Positions 55,144 through 63,377 of a stretch of 64,000 bases of DNA are shown piece by piece. Under the pieces are notes generated by a model, which was not told where the DNA came from, did no database searches, and worked only from the letters and a program-made list of their open reading frames with translations. The translations under genes and the position numbers were made by a program. The DNA is taken from the NCBI RefSeq assembly GCF_000981385.1, contig NZ_LATZ01000006.1, positions 115,112 through 179,111 on the forward strand, in the 5' to 3' direction. Within the stretch, counting starts at the first letter, position 1, and every line of letters begins with the position of its first letter. The stretch is from Bacillus sp. SA1-12 (lineage in GTDB: Bacteria > Bacillota > Bacilli > Bacillales > Bacillaceae).

Positions 55144-55276
55144 AGGGATAACGGACATAAAGAACTGCCGAGCGATTGAAGCCTGAGTCAGGAGAAACGT
55201 GGGCGGTGGCGATTTATGCATGATAAGTTTTGCTTACCATCAGAGGATGAAGCACATCCCACTGATGGAAGTCTCA
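55144..55276 (+). repeat. copy of structured intergenic repeat (family 2, copy iii)
   Basis: Reads GGGATAACGGACATAAAG, then GCGATTGAAGCCTGAGTCAG, GAGAAACGTGG, TACCATCAGAGGATGAAGC and CCCACTGATGGAAGTCTCAT followed by TTTTT. CCATCAG/CTGATGG gives a hairpin with a downstream T run. Same order of blocks as the inverted copy at 19305-19450 and the decayed copy at 9311-9440. It fills most of the gap before ypbF. Confidence 0.7.
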
Positions 55277-55350
55277 TTTTTTATCTACTCATATCTGTGT
55301 GGACGACTTCATACAATGTATTAACAGTAAGAATCGTTGTATGAGGGGAA

Positions 55351-55818
55351 GTGGACGTTATAGAAACTCGAATTCAGCTGCTTAAAGATCATACTGACGA
55401 ACCGACCAAAAAAATGCTCCATCATTTAGTTGAGCGGAAAAGAAAATTGGAGAATTATAAAAACAAATGCTTTCAGGCACAATTTTTCACCTTTGTGCTG
55501 CTAATGGGCTTTATTGTTTACGTATATGCTTTTATTATTAAACCTGCTGGCAGTCAAATTGGGATCATTTTTCATAAGTTGTTTGATGGTACGTATCATA
55601 TTTTGGTTGTTTTACTTATTGTCGCAGGTTATGCTACTGCACAATTTTATAAAAAGAAAGAAGAAAAAGCTGAAACTGAATACCATAACTTAAGATGTGA
55701 AGTGATCAAAAAAAGTGCAGATTTATGGCCGCAGCCAACTCAGTGGAAAAATCGCCATGAAGTGTTTTCGATGATGAAGAATGAATATGATATTAATTTG
55801 TTTCATGAGAGCAAGTAA
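55351..55818 (+). CDS. ypbF: YpbF-like membrane protein (DUF2663)
   Basis: 155-residue protein with two membrane segments (about 44-64 and 84-104) between charged cytosolic ends; the DUF2663 family, named in B. subtilis YpbF. Start GTG at 55351 behind GAGGGGAA. Neighbour order ypbE-ypbF-ypbG agrees. Function unknown. It is preceded by a family 2 repeat and followed by a terminator. Confidence 0.82.
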   Translation: MDVIETRIQLLKDHTDEPTKKMLHHLVERKRKLENYKNKCFQAQFFTFVLLMGFIVYVYAFIIKPAGSQIGIIFHKLFDGTYHILVVLLIVAGYATAQFYKKKEEKAETEYHNLRCEVIKKSADLWPQPTQWKNRHEVFSMMKNEYDINLFHESK

Positions 55819-55836
55819 ATGATTACTTTCTACGTT

Positions 55837-55879
55837 TCCCCTTCTTTTCATATATTTGAAATAGAGGGGATTTTTATTA
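55837..55879 (+). terminator. intrinsic terminator after ypbF
   Basis: Stem CCCCTTC.../...GAGGGG with inner TTTCAtatatTTGAAA, then ATTTTTATT. Confidence 0.7.
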
Positions 55880-55960
55880 TGTAGTGTGATATAATTCACT
55901 TTTACCAACAATAAACAATTTTATTGGTTTTCTAGTTATAAATTTCCAGAGGTGTTTCCC

Positions 55961-56743
55961 TTGTTGAAAATAATCATATTTTGCTTACCGGTACTGATGT
56001 TACTTTTGATGATAGTCATGCTTATAAAAGCTAAAGAAAATCATTTAACAAAACACACATTAAGCTTTAATGAATTTCCAAAAAGCTTTGGAAAATTTAC
56101 GATTTTTTTCATTTCAGATATTCATAGAAGAACAATTTCTACTAAATTATTAGAGCAGCTTCCATCCTCGGTTAATTTAGTGATTATCGGCGGTGATTTA
56201 ACGGAGTCGGGCGTGCCTTTTCAAAGAGTTGAGCAAAATTTAATTGTTTTGAAAAAAATTGCCCCAGTTTATTTTGTTTTTGGCAATAATGATTATGAAG
56301 TTGGTAAAGAAAGACTTGAACACTTACTAAAAAATCATGGTGTAACGATTCTTAATAATACAACAGCAACGATATCGTCAAAGAACCGAGAAAAATTGGT
56401 CCTTCTAGGAGTAGAGGATATGAGTATGGAAAGAGATAGACTTGATCTTGCCTTAGAACATTCTCCTAAAACCGATTTTAGATTATTAATAAGTCATAAT
56501 CCGGAGATTTACGATCAAGTTAGGAAATCAGACAGAATATCTTTTATCATAGGCGGTCATACACATGGAGGCCAAATACGCTTGTTTGGTTTAGGGTTGT
56601 ACAAAAAGGGAAAGCTTCACTCGCTGCCGAATGCAACACTCCTAATAAGTAATGGATACGGTACATCGGGTTTACCACTTAGGCTGGGTGCACCTGCAGA
56701 GGCACATATTATCCAGCTTAAGAATCCTGGTATAAAAACATAA
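55961..56743 (+). CDS. ypbG: membrane-anchored metallophosphoesterase YpbG
   Basis: Calcineurin-like phosphoesterase anchored by an N-terminal helix (about 3-22). 260 residues; metal-binding motifs FISDIHRRT (D-x-H), GGDLTES (GD), GNND (GNHD-type with Asn for His), SHNPEIYD and GGHTHGGQI. TTG at 55961 or 55964 is chosen because AGAGGTG ends 7-10 nt upstream; the GTG at 55952 lies in that site. Substrate unknown. Confidence 0.85.
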   Translation: MLKIIIFCLPVLMLLLMIVMLIKAKENHLTKHTLSFNEFPKSFGKFTIFFISDIHRRTISTKLLEQLPSSVNLVIIGGDLTESGVPFQRVEQNLIVLKKIAPVYFVFGNNDYEVGKERLEHLLKNHGVTILNNTTATISSKNREKLVLLGVEDMSMERDRLDLALEHSPKTDFRLLISHNPEIYDQVRKSDRISFIIGGHTHGGQIRLFGLGLYKKGKLHSLPNATLLISNGYGTSGLPLRLGAPAEAHIIQLKNPGIKT

Positions 56744-56754
56744 ATTTAATATGT

Positions 56755-56787
56755 AAAAAGGATGATTACCAGCATCATCCTTTTTTG
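56755..56787 (+). terminator. intrinsic terminator after ypbG
   Basis: Stem AAAAAGGATGAT/(A)TCATCCTTTTTT with a 6-8 nt loop. Confidence 0.85.
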
Positions 56788-56820
56788 GATGAGTCGGATT
56801 TTCACTTTTGGGGGAACGAA

Positions 56821-57726
56821 ATGACTAATCAAGAAGGCAAATATAATATAAAAGCTGCTTCCAAGCTTCTTGGAATTCAGTCTGGAACATTAAGAGCTTG
56901 GGAAAGAAGGTATAAAGTCATTGCACCAAAAAGGAATGAATCAGGTCATCGACTTTATACGGAAGAACATATCCAAACATTAAAATGGTTAATTAATAAG
57001 GTAGATAACGGGTTTACGATTAGCCAAGCAATTAATCTTTTAGAAAATGCCAATTATCACAAGTTAATGGATCGCATGGCTAATGCTGACCAATCTATTG
57101 AGTTAATGGACAACCTCCTAGATTCTCTCCTTCAATTTGATGAAAGCCTTGCGAATGATTGTTTAAATAAAGCGTTTAGTCTTTTTACATTTGATAAAGT
57201 TGTATTTGAGATGATTCCTTATTTACTCTTAAAATTGGATAAGGATGTAAAGACGGAAGTGACAGCTGCAGAGAAACAATTTATTTTTTCTTATTTTCGA
57301 TCGCGAATCGGGACGATTTTGCATAGCTTACCAGTAGCTGGAATTCTTCCAAAGGCAGTGGCATTATGCGGCCCAGAAGAATCCAGTGAACTTGAATTGC
57401 TTATTTTTACGGTATTTTTACGAAGAAAGGGCATTGAGGTGATATACATAGGAGGAAGTATTGATACTTTTGAATTAAATAGTGTATTGAATAAGGTAAA
57501 GCCGCAGTATCTCTTTTTATCATGTGTTCTAGATCGTAACAGTGAAAAAACGATAGCTTTGTTAGAAGAACTTTCATCTAGAACGAAACATGTGCAGATT
57601 TGTGTGATTAATAGTAGACAAAGTACGTCAAATTATTCACATTTGAAACATAATATACTTGAATTTCAACAACAAAAGTGGGAAAAATGGTTAAAGGAAA
57701 ATTTGGCACAAAAAAATCAAGAGTAA
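56821..57726 (+). CDS. MerR-type regulator with degenerate cobalamin-binding-like domain
   Basis: CarH/LitR-type transcription regulator. 301 residues: MerR helix-turn-helix (about 8-75; IKAASKLLGIQSGTLRAWER), a helical cap region (about 85-170) and a C-terminal Rossmann-like domain (about 175-295; GPEESSELELLIFTVFLRRK). In cobalamin-binding CarH the segment reads ExHELG; here Ser189 replaces the ligand His, and the cap lacks the E-H pair, so B12 is probably not bound. ATG at 56821 follows TTGGGGGAACG; the frame extension upstream covers the ypbG terminator. Targets unknown. Absent from this place in B. subtilis. Confidence 0.85.
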   Translation: MTNQEGKYNIKAASKLLGIQSGTLRAWERRYKVIAPKRNESGHRLYTEEHIQTLKWLINKVDNGFTISQAINLLENANYHKLMDRMANADQSIELMDNLLDSLLQFDESLANDCLNKAFSLFTFDKVVFEMIPYLLLKLDKDVKTEVTAAEKQFIFSYFRSRIGTILHSLPVAGILPKAVALCGPEESSELELLIFTVFLRRKGIEVIYIGGSIDTFELNSVLNKVKPQYLFLSCVLDRNSEKTIALLEELSSRTKHVQICVINSRQSTSNYSHLKHNILEFQQQKWEKWLKENLAQKNQE

Positions 57727-57839
57727 TTACTTGTCTAAAATATGTACAGAGTGTAAACTGTAAAAAATATTAGAACCATCTTATATAAAAATCATACTAT
57801 GATGATATATAGAGCGTTCTGACGGCAGGAGGGTATGGG

Positions 57840-58439
57840 ATGCGGCTAGAGCGACTGAATTATGATAAAATAAAAATTTTCTTAACAACTGATGATTTGC
57901 GAGATCGGGGCCTTACCAAAGAAGACCTCTGGAAAGATTCATTAAAAGTTCACCAACTATTTAGAGACATGATGAATGAAGCAAGTATAGAATTGGGCTT
58001 TGAGGCGCATGGTCCGATCGCTGTCGAAGTATATTCACTTCATGCTCAAGGGATGGTTGTCATTGTAACAAATAGTCAGGAAACAGATGAAATTGATGAC
58101 GATTTTTCTGATGATTATATAGAGATGCAAGTGAAATTGGATGAAAGCTTTGACGTTATTTATGAATATGATTCTTTTGAAGATATTATTCAACTCTCAA
58201 ATTGTCTATATCAATTAAATGTTACTGAAGGTATGGTTATTTTCTTTCAACAACGATATTACCTGCTCTTAAGTGATGATCAGGAAATGGAACTTGACGA
58301 TTTAGTTGCGATTTTGGCTGAGTATGGAAGTCCATCTACATTAACTGTCCATAGATTAAAAGAATATGGAAAAATCATATTAGAAGAAAATGCGATCAAC
58401 GAAATTTATCAGCATTTTTGTAAGAACAAAGGTGAATAG
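57840..58439 (+). CDS. mecB: MecA-paralogue adaptor protein MecB (YpbH)
   Basis: Adaptor for the ClpCP protease, paralogue of MecA. 199 residues: N-terminal substrate-binding domain (MRLERLNYDKIKIFLTTDDL, then RDRGLTKEDLW), an acidic linker (about 80-95) and a C-terminal ClpC-binding domain (about 110-197). ATG behind GCAGGAGGGTATG. It lies upstream of gudB. In B. subtilis it has a minor role in competence and sporulation control. Confidence 0.9.
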   Translation: MRLERLNYDKIKIFLTTDDLRDRGLTKEDLWKDSLKVHQLFRDMMNEASIELGFEAHGPIAVEVYSLHAQGMVVIVTNSQETDEIDDDFSDDYIEMQVKLDESFDVIYEYDSFEDIIQLSNCLYQLNVTEGMVIFFQQRYYLLLSDDQEMELDDLVAILAEYGSPSTLTVHRLKEYGKIILEENAINEIYQHFCKNKGE

Positions 58440-58452
58440 TCTTAATTGATTT

Positions 58453-58530
58453 TAAGAAGATGACTCAGAAACGTGGTTGCCATAAAATGGCTAAACCAAT
58501 AGGTTTTGAGGTATCTTCTTTTTCATTTTT
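58453..58530 (+). terminator. intrinsic terminator after mecB
   Basis: Stem AAGAAGAT-GA-CTCA/TTGAG-GT-ATCTTCTT around a 39-nt loop, then TTTCATTTTT. The remaining 140 bases before the gudB promoter show nothing recognisable. Confidence 0.7.
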
Positions 58531-58671
58531 CCATTAAGTGATAACTTTATTTAAATAGGACAAAATACAATTACTAAGAAGTTAATTTACATTTCATGTA
58601 ACGGTAAGCACCTATTTTGAAATCGTTTACGAATTAGAAAATGAAATTATGATAAATATGATTTTTCTTCT

Positions 58672-58699
58672 TTGCATAAGCATTTTTAAAGTGTATACT
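58672..58699 (+). promoter_or_regulatory. SigA promoter of gudB
   Basis: TTGCAT, 16 nt, TATACT, about 58 nt before the gudB ATG. Confidence 0.6.
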
Positions 58700-58757
58700 A
58701 TGTCATGAAAGGTGGACATTCTTTCATTTACTGATAAGATTTAGGAGGTTAGCTTAA

Positions 58758-60029
58758 ATGGTAGCCGAGAAAAGCACCGGTGATAAAAATGATAAACTTG
58801 ATGTGTTGAAATCTACACAAACGGTGATACATAATGCGCTAGAAAAACTTGGATATCCCGAAGAAGTATATGAACTATTGAAGGAACCGCTCAGATTAAT
58901 GACTGTTAAAATTCCTGTTCGTATGGATGATGGGTCAGTAAAGGTGTTTACTGGATATCGTGCCCAACATAATGATGCAGTTGGTCCAACAAAAGGTGGA
59001 ATTAGATTTCACCCAAATGTTACCGAAAAAGAAGTAAAGGCGCTTTCAATTTGGATGAGTTTGAAGTGCGGTATTGTTGACCTTCCATATGGCGGCGGTA
59101 AGGGCGGCATTGTCTGTGACCCAAGGGATATGTCATTTAGAGAGCTAGAGCGACTAAGTAGGGGCTATGTCCGAGCAATAAGCCAAATTGTAGGGCCTAC
59201 AAAGGATATACCGGCACCTGATGTCTTTACAAATTCACAAATTATGGCGTGGATGATGGATGAGTACAGTCGAATTGATGAATTTAACTCCCCTGGTTTT
59301 ATTACAGGAAAACCTTTAGTTTTAGGCGGTTCTCATGGACGTGAATCTGCTACTGCTAAGGGAGTAACAATTTGTATTCGTGAAGCTGCTAAGAAAAAGG
59401 GCATTAAGCTTGAAGGTGCCAGAGTTGTTGTACAAGGCTTCGGTAATGCGGGGAGTTATCTGTCAAAATTCATGCATGATGCTGGTGCGAAAATTGTTGG
59501 TATTTCCGACGCATATGGCGGACTCCATGATCCTAATGGTTTAGATATTGATTATTTACTTGATCGACGTGACAGTTTCGGTACAGTTACGAAGCTGTTT
59601 AATGATACAATTACAAATAAAGAATTACTTGAGCTTGATTGTGATATTCTTGTTCCGGCAGCAATTGAAAATCAAATTACCGAAGAAAATGCCGGAAATA
59701 TAAGAGCAAGCATTGTTGTTGAGGCAGCAAACGGACCAACTACTCTTGAAGGAACAAGAATTCTTTCTGAACGAGGTATTTTATTAGTTCCAGATGTATT
59801 AGCTAGTGCAGGTGGTGTGACGGTTTCTTATTTCGAATGGGTTCAAAATAACCAAGGTTATTATTGGACAGAAGAAGAAGTGGAAGAGAAACTTGAGAAG
59901 GTAATGGTAAAATCATTTAATAATATTTATGAAACAAGCCAAAACCGACGTGTTGATATGCGTTTAGCTGCCTACATGGTAGGGGTACGTAAAATGGCGG
60001 AGGCTTCAAGGTTTAGAGGCTGGATTTAA
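58758..60029 (+). CDS. gudB: NAD-dependent glutamate dehydrogenase GudB
   Basis: Oxidative deamination of glutamate to 2-oxoglutarate and ammonia. 423 residues: substrate domain with [12 protein letters not shown] and the catalytic Lys in [13 protein letters not shown], and NAD-binding domain with VQGFGNAG. The [10 protein letters not shown] segment has a single copy of the VKA codons that are tandemly duplicated in the cryptic gudB of B. subtilis 168, so the enzyme should be active. ATG behind TTTAGGAGGTTAGC. Followed by a perfect terminator. Confidence 0.94.
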   Translation: MVAEKSTGDKNDKLDVLKSTQTVIHNALEKLGYPEEVYELLKEPLRLMTVKIPVRMDDGSVKVFTGYRAQHNDAVGPTKGGIRFHPNVTEKEVKALSIWMSLKCGIVDLPYGGGKGGIVCDPRDMSFRELERLSRGYVRAISQIVGPTKDIPAPDVFTNSQIMAWMMDEYSRIDEFNSPGFITGKPLVLGGSHGRESATAKGVTICIREAAKKKGIKLEGARVVVQGFGNAGSYLSKFMHDAGAKIVGISDAYGGLHDPNGLDIDYLLDRRDSFGTVTKLFNDTITNKELLELDCDILVPAAIENQITEENAGNIRASIVVEAANGPTTLEGTRILSERGILLVPDVLASAGGVTVSYFEWVQNNQGYYWTEEEVEEKLEKVMVKSFNNIYETSQNRRVDMRLAAYMVGVRKMAEASRFRGWI

Positions 60030-60053
60030 GCTATTCTATTTGCAACAAATGAT

Positions 60054-60091
60054 AAAATCTCCTATCATGATGGATAGGAGATTTTTTGTTG
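60054..60091 (+). terminator. intrinsic terminator after gudB
   Basis: 12-13 bp perfect stem AAATCTCCTATC/GATAGGAGATTT with a 5-nt loop, then TTTTG. Confidence 0.92.
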
Positions 60092-60120
60092 ACGTAAAAT
60101 GAACAACAGGAGTGGAGATT

Positions 60121-61083
60121 GTGATTAGGGAAGAAACAATCATTGTTGGCGGTGGGCCTTGCGGTCTATCTGCTGCAATCGCAATTGAACAAATAGGGAT
60201 AAAACCATTAGTCATTGAAAAAGGAAATATTGTCAATGCGATTTATCATTATCCAACACATCAAACATTTTTTAGTTCCAGTGATAAACTTGAAATAGGT
60301 GAGGTTCCATTTATTACGGAAAATCGAAAGCCATTTCGCAATCAAGCTTTAGCTTATTATCGGGAAGTAGTGCGGAGAAAAGACATTCGCATTCATTCAT
60401 TTGAAAAAGTTGAAAAAGTTGAGAAAAACGATAACACATTTACAGTATATACCGATAAACAAGTATATGAATCTAAACAAGTTGTTATTGCCACAGGATA
60501 TTATGATCATCCTAATTATATGAATGTACCTGGAGAGAGTTTACCAAAGGTTTTTCATTATTTTAAGGAGGGGCATCCATACTTTAATAAAGATGTAGTT
60601 GTTATTGGCGGGAAAAATTCCAGTGTGGATGCAGCTTTAGAGTTAGTAAAAGCAGGTGCAAGGGTAACAGTGCTGTACCGGGGGAATGATTATTCTCCTA
60701 GTATTAAACCATGGATCCTGCCAGAGTTCGAAGCACTTGTCCGAAATGGGCTGATTACAATGGAATTTGAAGCAAACGTTCTTGAAATTAGTGAAGAAAC
60801 GGTAACCTATGAAGTAAATGGACAGTCAAAAAAAATAAAAAATGATTTTGTGTTTGCCATGACAGGCTATCATCCTGATCATCAGTTTTTAACAAAAATG
60901 GGTATAACAATTGATCCAGAAACAGGAAGGCCAACCTTTAACCCTGATACGATGGAAACTAATATTGAAGGAATTTTTATAGCAGGGGTTATAGCTGCAG
61001 GTAATAATGCGAACGAAATATTTATTGAAAATGGCCGCTTCCATGGCCAGCTTATTTATGAGGCAATCAAAGAGAGAAATTAA
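60121..61083 (+). CDS. ypdA: bacillithiol disulfide reductase YpdA (Bdr)
   Basis: FAD- and NADPH-dependent oxidoreductase that reduces oxidised bacillithiol (BSSB). 320 residues; FAD motif GGGPCGLSAA with a conserved Cys, NADPH motif IGGKNSSVDAALEL, ATGYYDHP, and the C-terminal FAD contact EGIFIAGVIAAGNNANEIF. The GTG at 60121 gives (M)IREETIIVGGG as in B. subtilis; the GTG at 60112 is inside the AGGAGTGG site. Position next to gudB is as in B. subtilis. Confidence 0.93.
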   Translation: MIREETIIVGGGPCGLSAAIAIEQIGIKPLVIEKGNIVNAIYHYPTHQTFFSSSDKLEIGEVPFITENRKPFRNQALAYYREVVRRKDIRIHSFEKVEKVEKNDNTFTVYTDKQVYESKQVVIATGYYDHPNYMNVPGESLPKVFHYFKEGHPYFNKDVVVIGGKNSSVDAALELVKAGARVTVLYRGNDYSPSIKPWILPEFEALVRNGLITMEFEANVLEISEETVTYEVNGQSKKIKNDFVFAMTGYHPDHQFLTKMGITIDPETGRPTFNPDTMETNIEGIFIAGVIAAGNNANEIFIENGRFHGQLIYEAIKERN

Positions 61084-61089
61084 CTGGAA

Positions 61090-61122
61090 AAGTGAGAGGT
61101 GTAAATATCCTCTCACTTTTAT
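61090..61122 (+). terminator. intrinsic terminator after ypdA
   Basis: Stem GTGAGAGG/CCTCTCAC with a 9-nt loop, then TTTTATC. Confidence 0.82.
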
Positions 61123-61173
61123 CATGGTTAAGAAAATATGAAAATTCCATTAAAGTGATTAGCGTTCATGTAT

Positions 61174-61338
61174 TAGCACGGAAGGATAGGAAGTTCAGTC
61201 AGAGCGAATAATGTCTAGTATTTTGACTGCCAGCGCATAGCCTCTACAGTGTCTAGCCAAATTGGAATAGAAGGTAAAACGGTCTTCTCATCTCCAATTT
61301 GAATATTTGTCCTAGGTTGAACCAAGGGACCCTGAGCT
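61174..61338 (+). repeat. decayed copy of dispersed repeat family 1 (copy f)
   Basis: Contains TTTTGACTGCCAGCGCATAG, TGTCTAGCCAAATTGGAATA, GAAGGTAAAAC, CTCCAATTTG and TTGTCC in the family order. It ends at the stop codon of the asparaginase gene. Confidence 0.65.
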
Positions 61339-62307
61339 TTAAATTGAGAATATCTCTTCAAGTTTTTTTCGATCAGTTGTTGTTTCAAGAGCGATCATTA
61401 GTTTTAGTCTTGCTTTTTGTCCATTTAATCCATTGCTAAAGATCATGCCTAGTTCTTTTAAGTGCCTTCCACCACCATCATAGCCATAAACGTCTTGAAC
61501 GATTCCATTAAAGCAGCGGGAAACCAGAACAATAGGAACATCTTTAGATAATAACTTTTTTAAACTTGGAAGCATCATTGGCGGTAAATTACCTTGTCCT
61601 AATGCTTCAATGACTAAGCCGTCAAGTTGGAGGTCACCAATCGCATGTAAAAGCGTATCGTCCATTCCGGCAAAAGCTTTAAGTAAGAGCACATTTTTAT
61701 CAAGTGCAGCTACATGTAAAGGCAGGTTGATGACCGGTTTATGGTGGAAGAAGACACCACTTTTATTAACAATGCCGATCGGTCCATATTGTGGACTTTG
61801 AAATGTAGCAATATTACTTGTGTGGGTTTTCGTTACGTTTTTTGCAGTATGAACTTCATCATTCATTACTACGAGAACACCCATATTTTTTGCATTCTCA
61901 GAGGTAGCAACTTTAAGTGCTGATAATAAATTATACAAACCATCTGCCCCTAATTCATTGCTTGATCTCATAGCCCCCGTTATTACAATAGGGATTGGCA
62001 ATGATAAGGTTACGTCAAGAAAGAATGCCGTTTCCTCCAATGTATCTGTACCGTGAGTAATGACAACACCATCAAGAGTTTGTTTCTCAATCATTTCCTC
62101 AATATAAGCTTTGATTTGCATCATTTCTTTAGGTGTAATATGTGGAGATGGCAAGTAAAATAATTCTGTTGAAATAATATTTATATCAGGAACATCTTTA
62201 ATAAGATCAACTAGAGGGTTTTTTTCTCCGGGTTTTACTTCACCGGTCGTTTCATCTTCCTTCATTGATATTGTTCCGCCTGTATGAATTAATAGGATAT
62301 TTTTCAT
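61339..62307 (-). CDS. type I L-asparaginase
   Basis: Hydrolyses L-asparagine to aspartate and ammonia; no signal peptide, so cytosolic. 322 residues from ATG 62307, 7 nt after GGAGGT (the GTG/ATG frame start at 62322 lies over that site). Catalytic Thr in IHTGGTISM (first triad) and THGTDTLEETAFFLD (second), plus GAMRSSNELGADG. Close to the AnsA group; the symbol is left open because Bacillus has more than one paralogue. Lies between ypdA and prsW, opposite in direction. Confidence 0.92.
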   Translation of the reverse strand: MKNILLIHTGGTISMKEDETTGEVKPGEKNPLVDLIKDVPDINIISTELFYLPSPHITPKEMMQIKAYIEEMIEKQTLDGVVITHGTDTLEETAFFLDVTLSLPIPIVITGAMRSSNELGADGLYNLLSALKVATSENAKNMGVLVVMNDEVHTAKNVTKTHTSNIATFQSPQYGPIGIVNKSGVFFHHKPVINLPLHVAALDKNVLLLKAFAGMDDTLLHAIGDLQLDGLVIEALGQGNLPPMMLPSLKKLLSKDVPIVLVSRCFNGIVQDVYGYDGGGRHLKELGMIFSNGLNGQKARLKLMIALETTTDRKKLEEIFSI

Positions 62308-62538
62308 CACTAGAACCTCCATGTTTGCAAGAATAATCTTACTTTTTATCTATGTTAAAACATTTTCAATTTAACGATAACATGATACGATTAAAAAAGT
62401 GATACGTCTAGTGGTTGTGGTTATTTCTACCTATAATTTTATTAACCTTAAGTGAAATTAATCATTTTTACTTAAGGTTGTGTTAGTATAAAAATATCAA
62501 ATTAGTATAAAGAGATTATAAAGAAAAGAGGCCTGTGA

Positions 62539-63201
62539 ATGATTTCGATTATTTCTGCGGGCATTGCCCCAGGTCTTGCTTTATTATGTTATTTTTATTT
62601 GAAAGATCAGTATGAAGCAGAGCCCATTTATATGGTGCTGCGTTCATTTATTTTCGGGGCTTTGCTTGTTTTTCCAATTATGTTTATTCAATATGTGCTG
62701 GATGTTGAAATGATTTTTTCTACTAAAGTACTTTATACATTTGTTGCAGTTGGATTTCTTGAAGAGTTTTTTAAATGGTTTATTTTATTTTTTACCATTT
62801 ATCAGCATGTGCATTTTAATGAGCATTATGATGGAATTGTCTATGGTGTGTCAGTTTCTCTGGGATTTGCATCGTTGGAAAATATTGTATATTTATTTGC
62901 GAATGGTGTTGAATATGCTTTAGGAAGGGCGATATTACCAGTTTCCAGCCATGCACTATTCGGAGTTATTATGGGATATTATTTAGGTAAAGGGAAATTT
63001 TCTAGCGGTGAGAATAGGATAAAGTGGATCTTGCTTTCATGTATCCTTCCGATATTGCTGCATTCCATTTATGATTCCATCTTGTTAAGCTATTTAAATT
63101 GGCGATACATCATGCTTCCATTTATGTTATTTCTTTGGTGGTTTGCCCTTCATAAAGCAAAAAAAGCAAGAGTGAATATGATTGATTCAAAGCTGCCTTA
63201 G
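62539..63201 (+). CDS. prsW: intramembrane protease PrsW
   Basis: Glutamic-type membrane protease that makes the site-1 cut in anti-sigma factor RsiW in B. subtilis, releasing SigW. 220 residues, about five to seven membrane segments. Key residues seen: Glu75 and Glu76 with Lys79 in [17 protein letters not shown], and His138 in SSHALFG. ATG behind AAAGAGGCCTGTG. RsiW is not in this window; RsiX at 46413 is a different type of anti-sigma factor. Confidence 0.92.
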   Translation: MISIISAGIAPGLALLCYFYLKDQYEAEPIYMVLRSFIFGALLVFPIMFIQYVLDVEMIFSTKVLYTFVAVGFLEEFFKWFILFFTIYQHVHFNEHYDGIVYGVSVSLGFASLENIVYLFANGVEYALGRAILPVSSHALFGVIMGYYLGKGKFSSGENRIKWILLSCILPILLHSIYDSILLSYLNWRYIMLPFMLFLWWFALHKAKKARVNMIDSKLP

Positions 63202-63218
63202 AGTGCAGCTTTTTTTCA
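63189..63218 (+). terminator. intrinsic terminator after prsW
   Basis: Stem AAAGCTGC/GCAGCTTT with an 8-nt loop, then TTTTTC; overlaps the prsW end. Confidence 0.82.
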
Positions 63219-63377
63219 TTTATTTTCCGAATGAAAGCTTCTCATTGTTTGTAAAGAACGGTGTTGATAATGGGATGAATTGTTTGAAATGGCTGCTTTG
63301 TCATTTAGGATGAATAAAATACCAAAGACTACAAAAAATACGTTTAAGCATTTACATCTACATGAGGAGGCAGCAAC

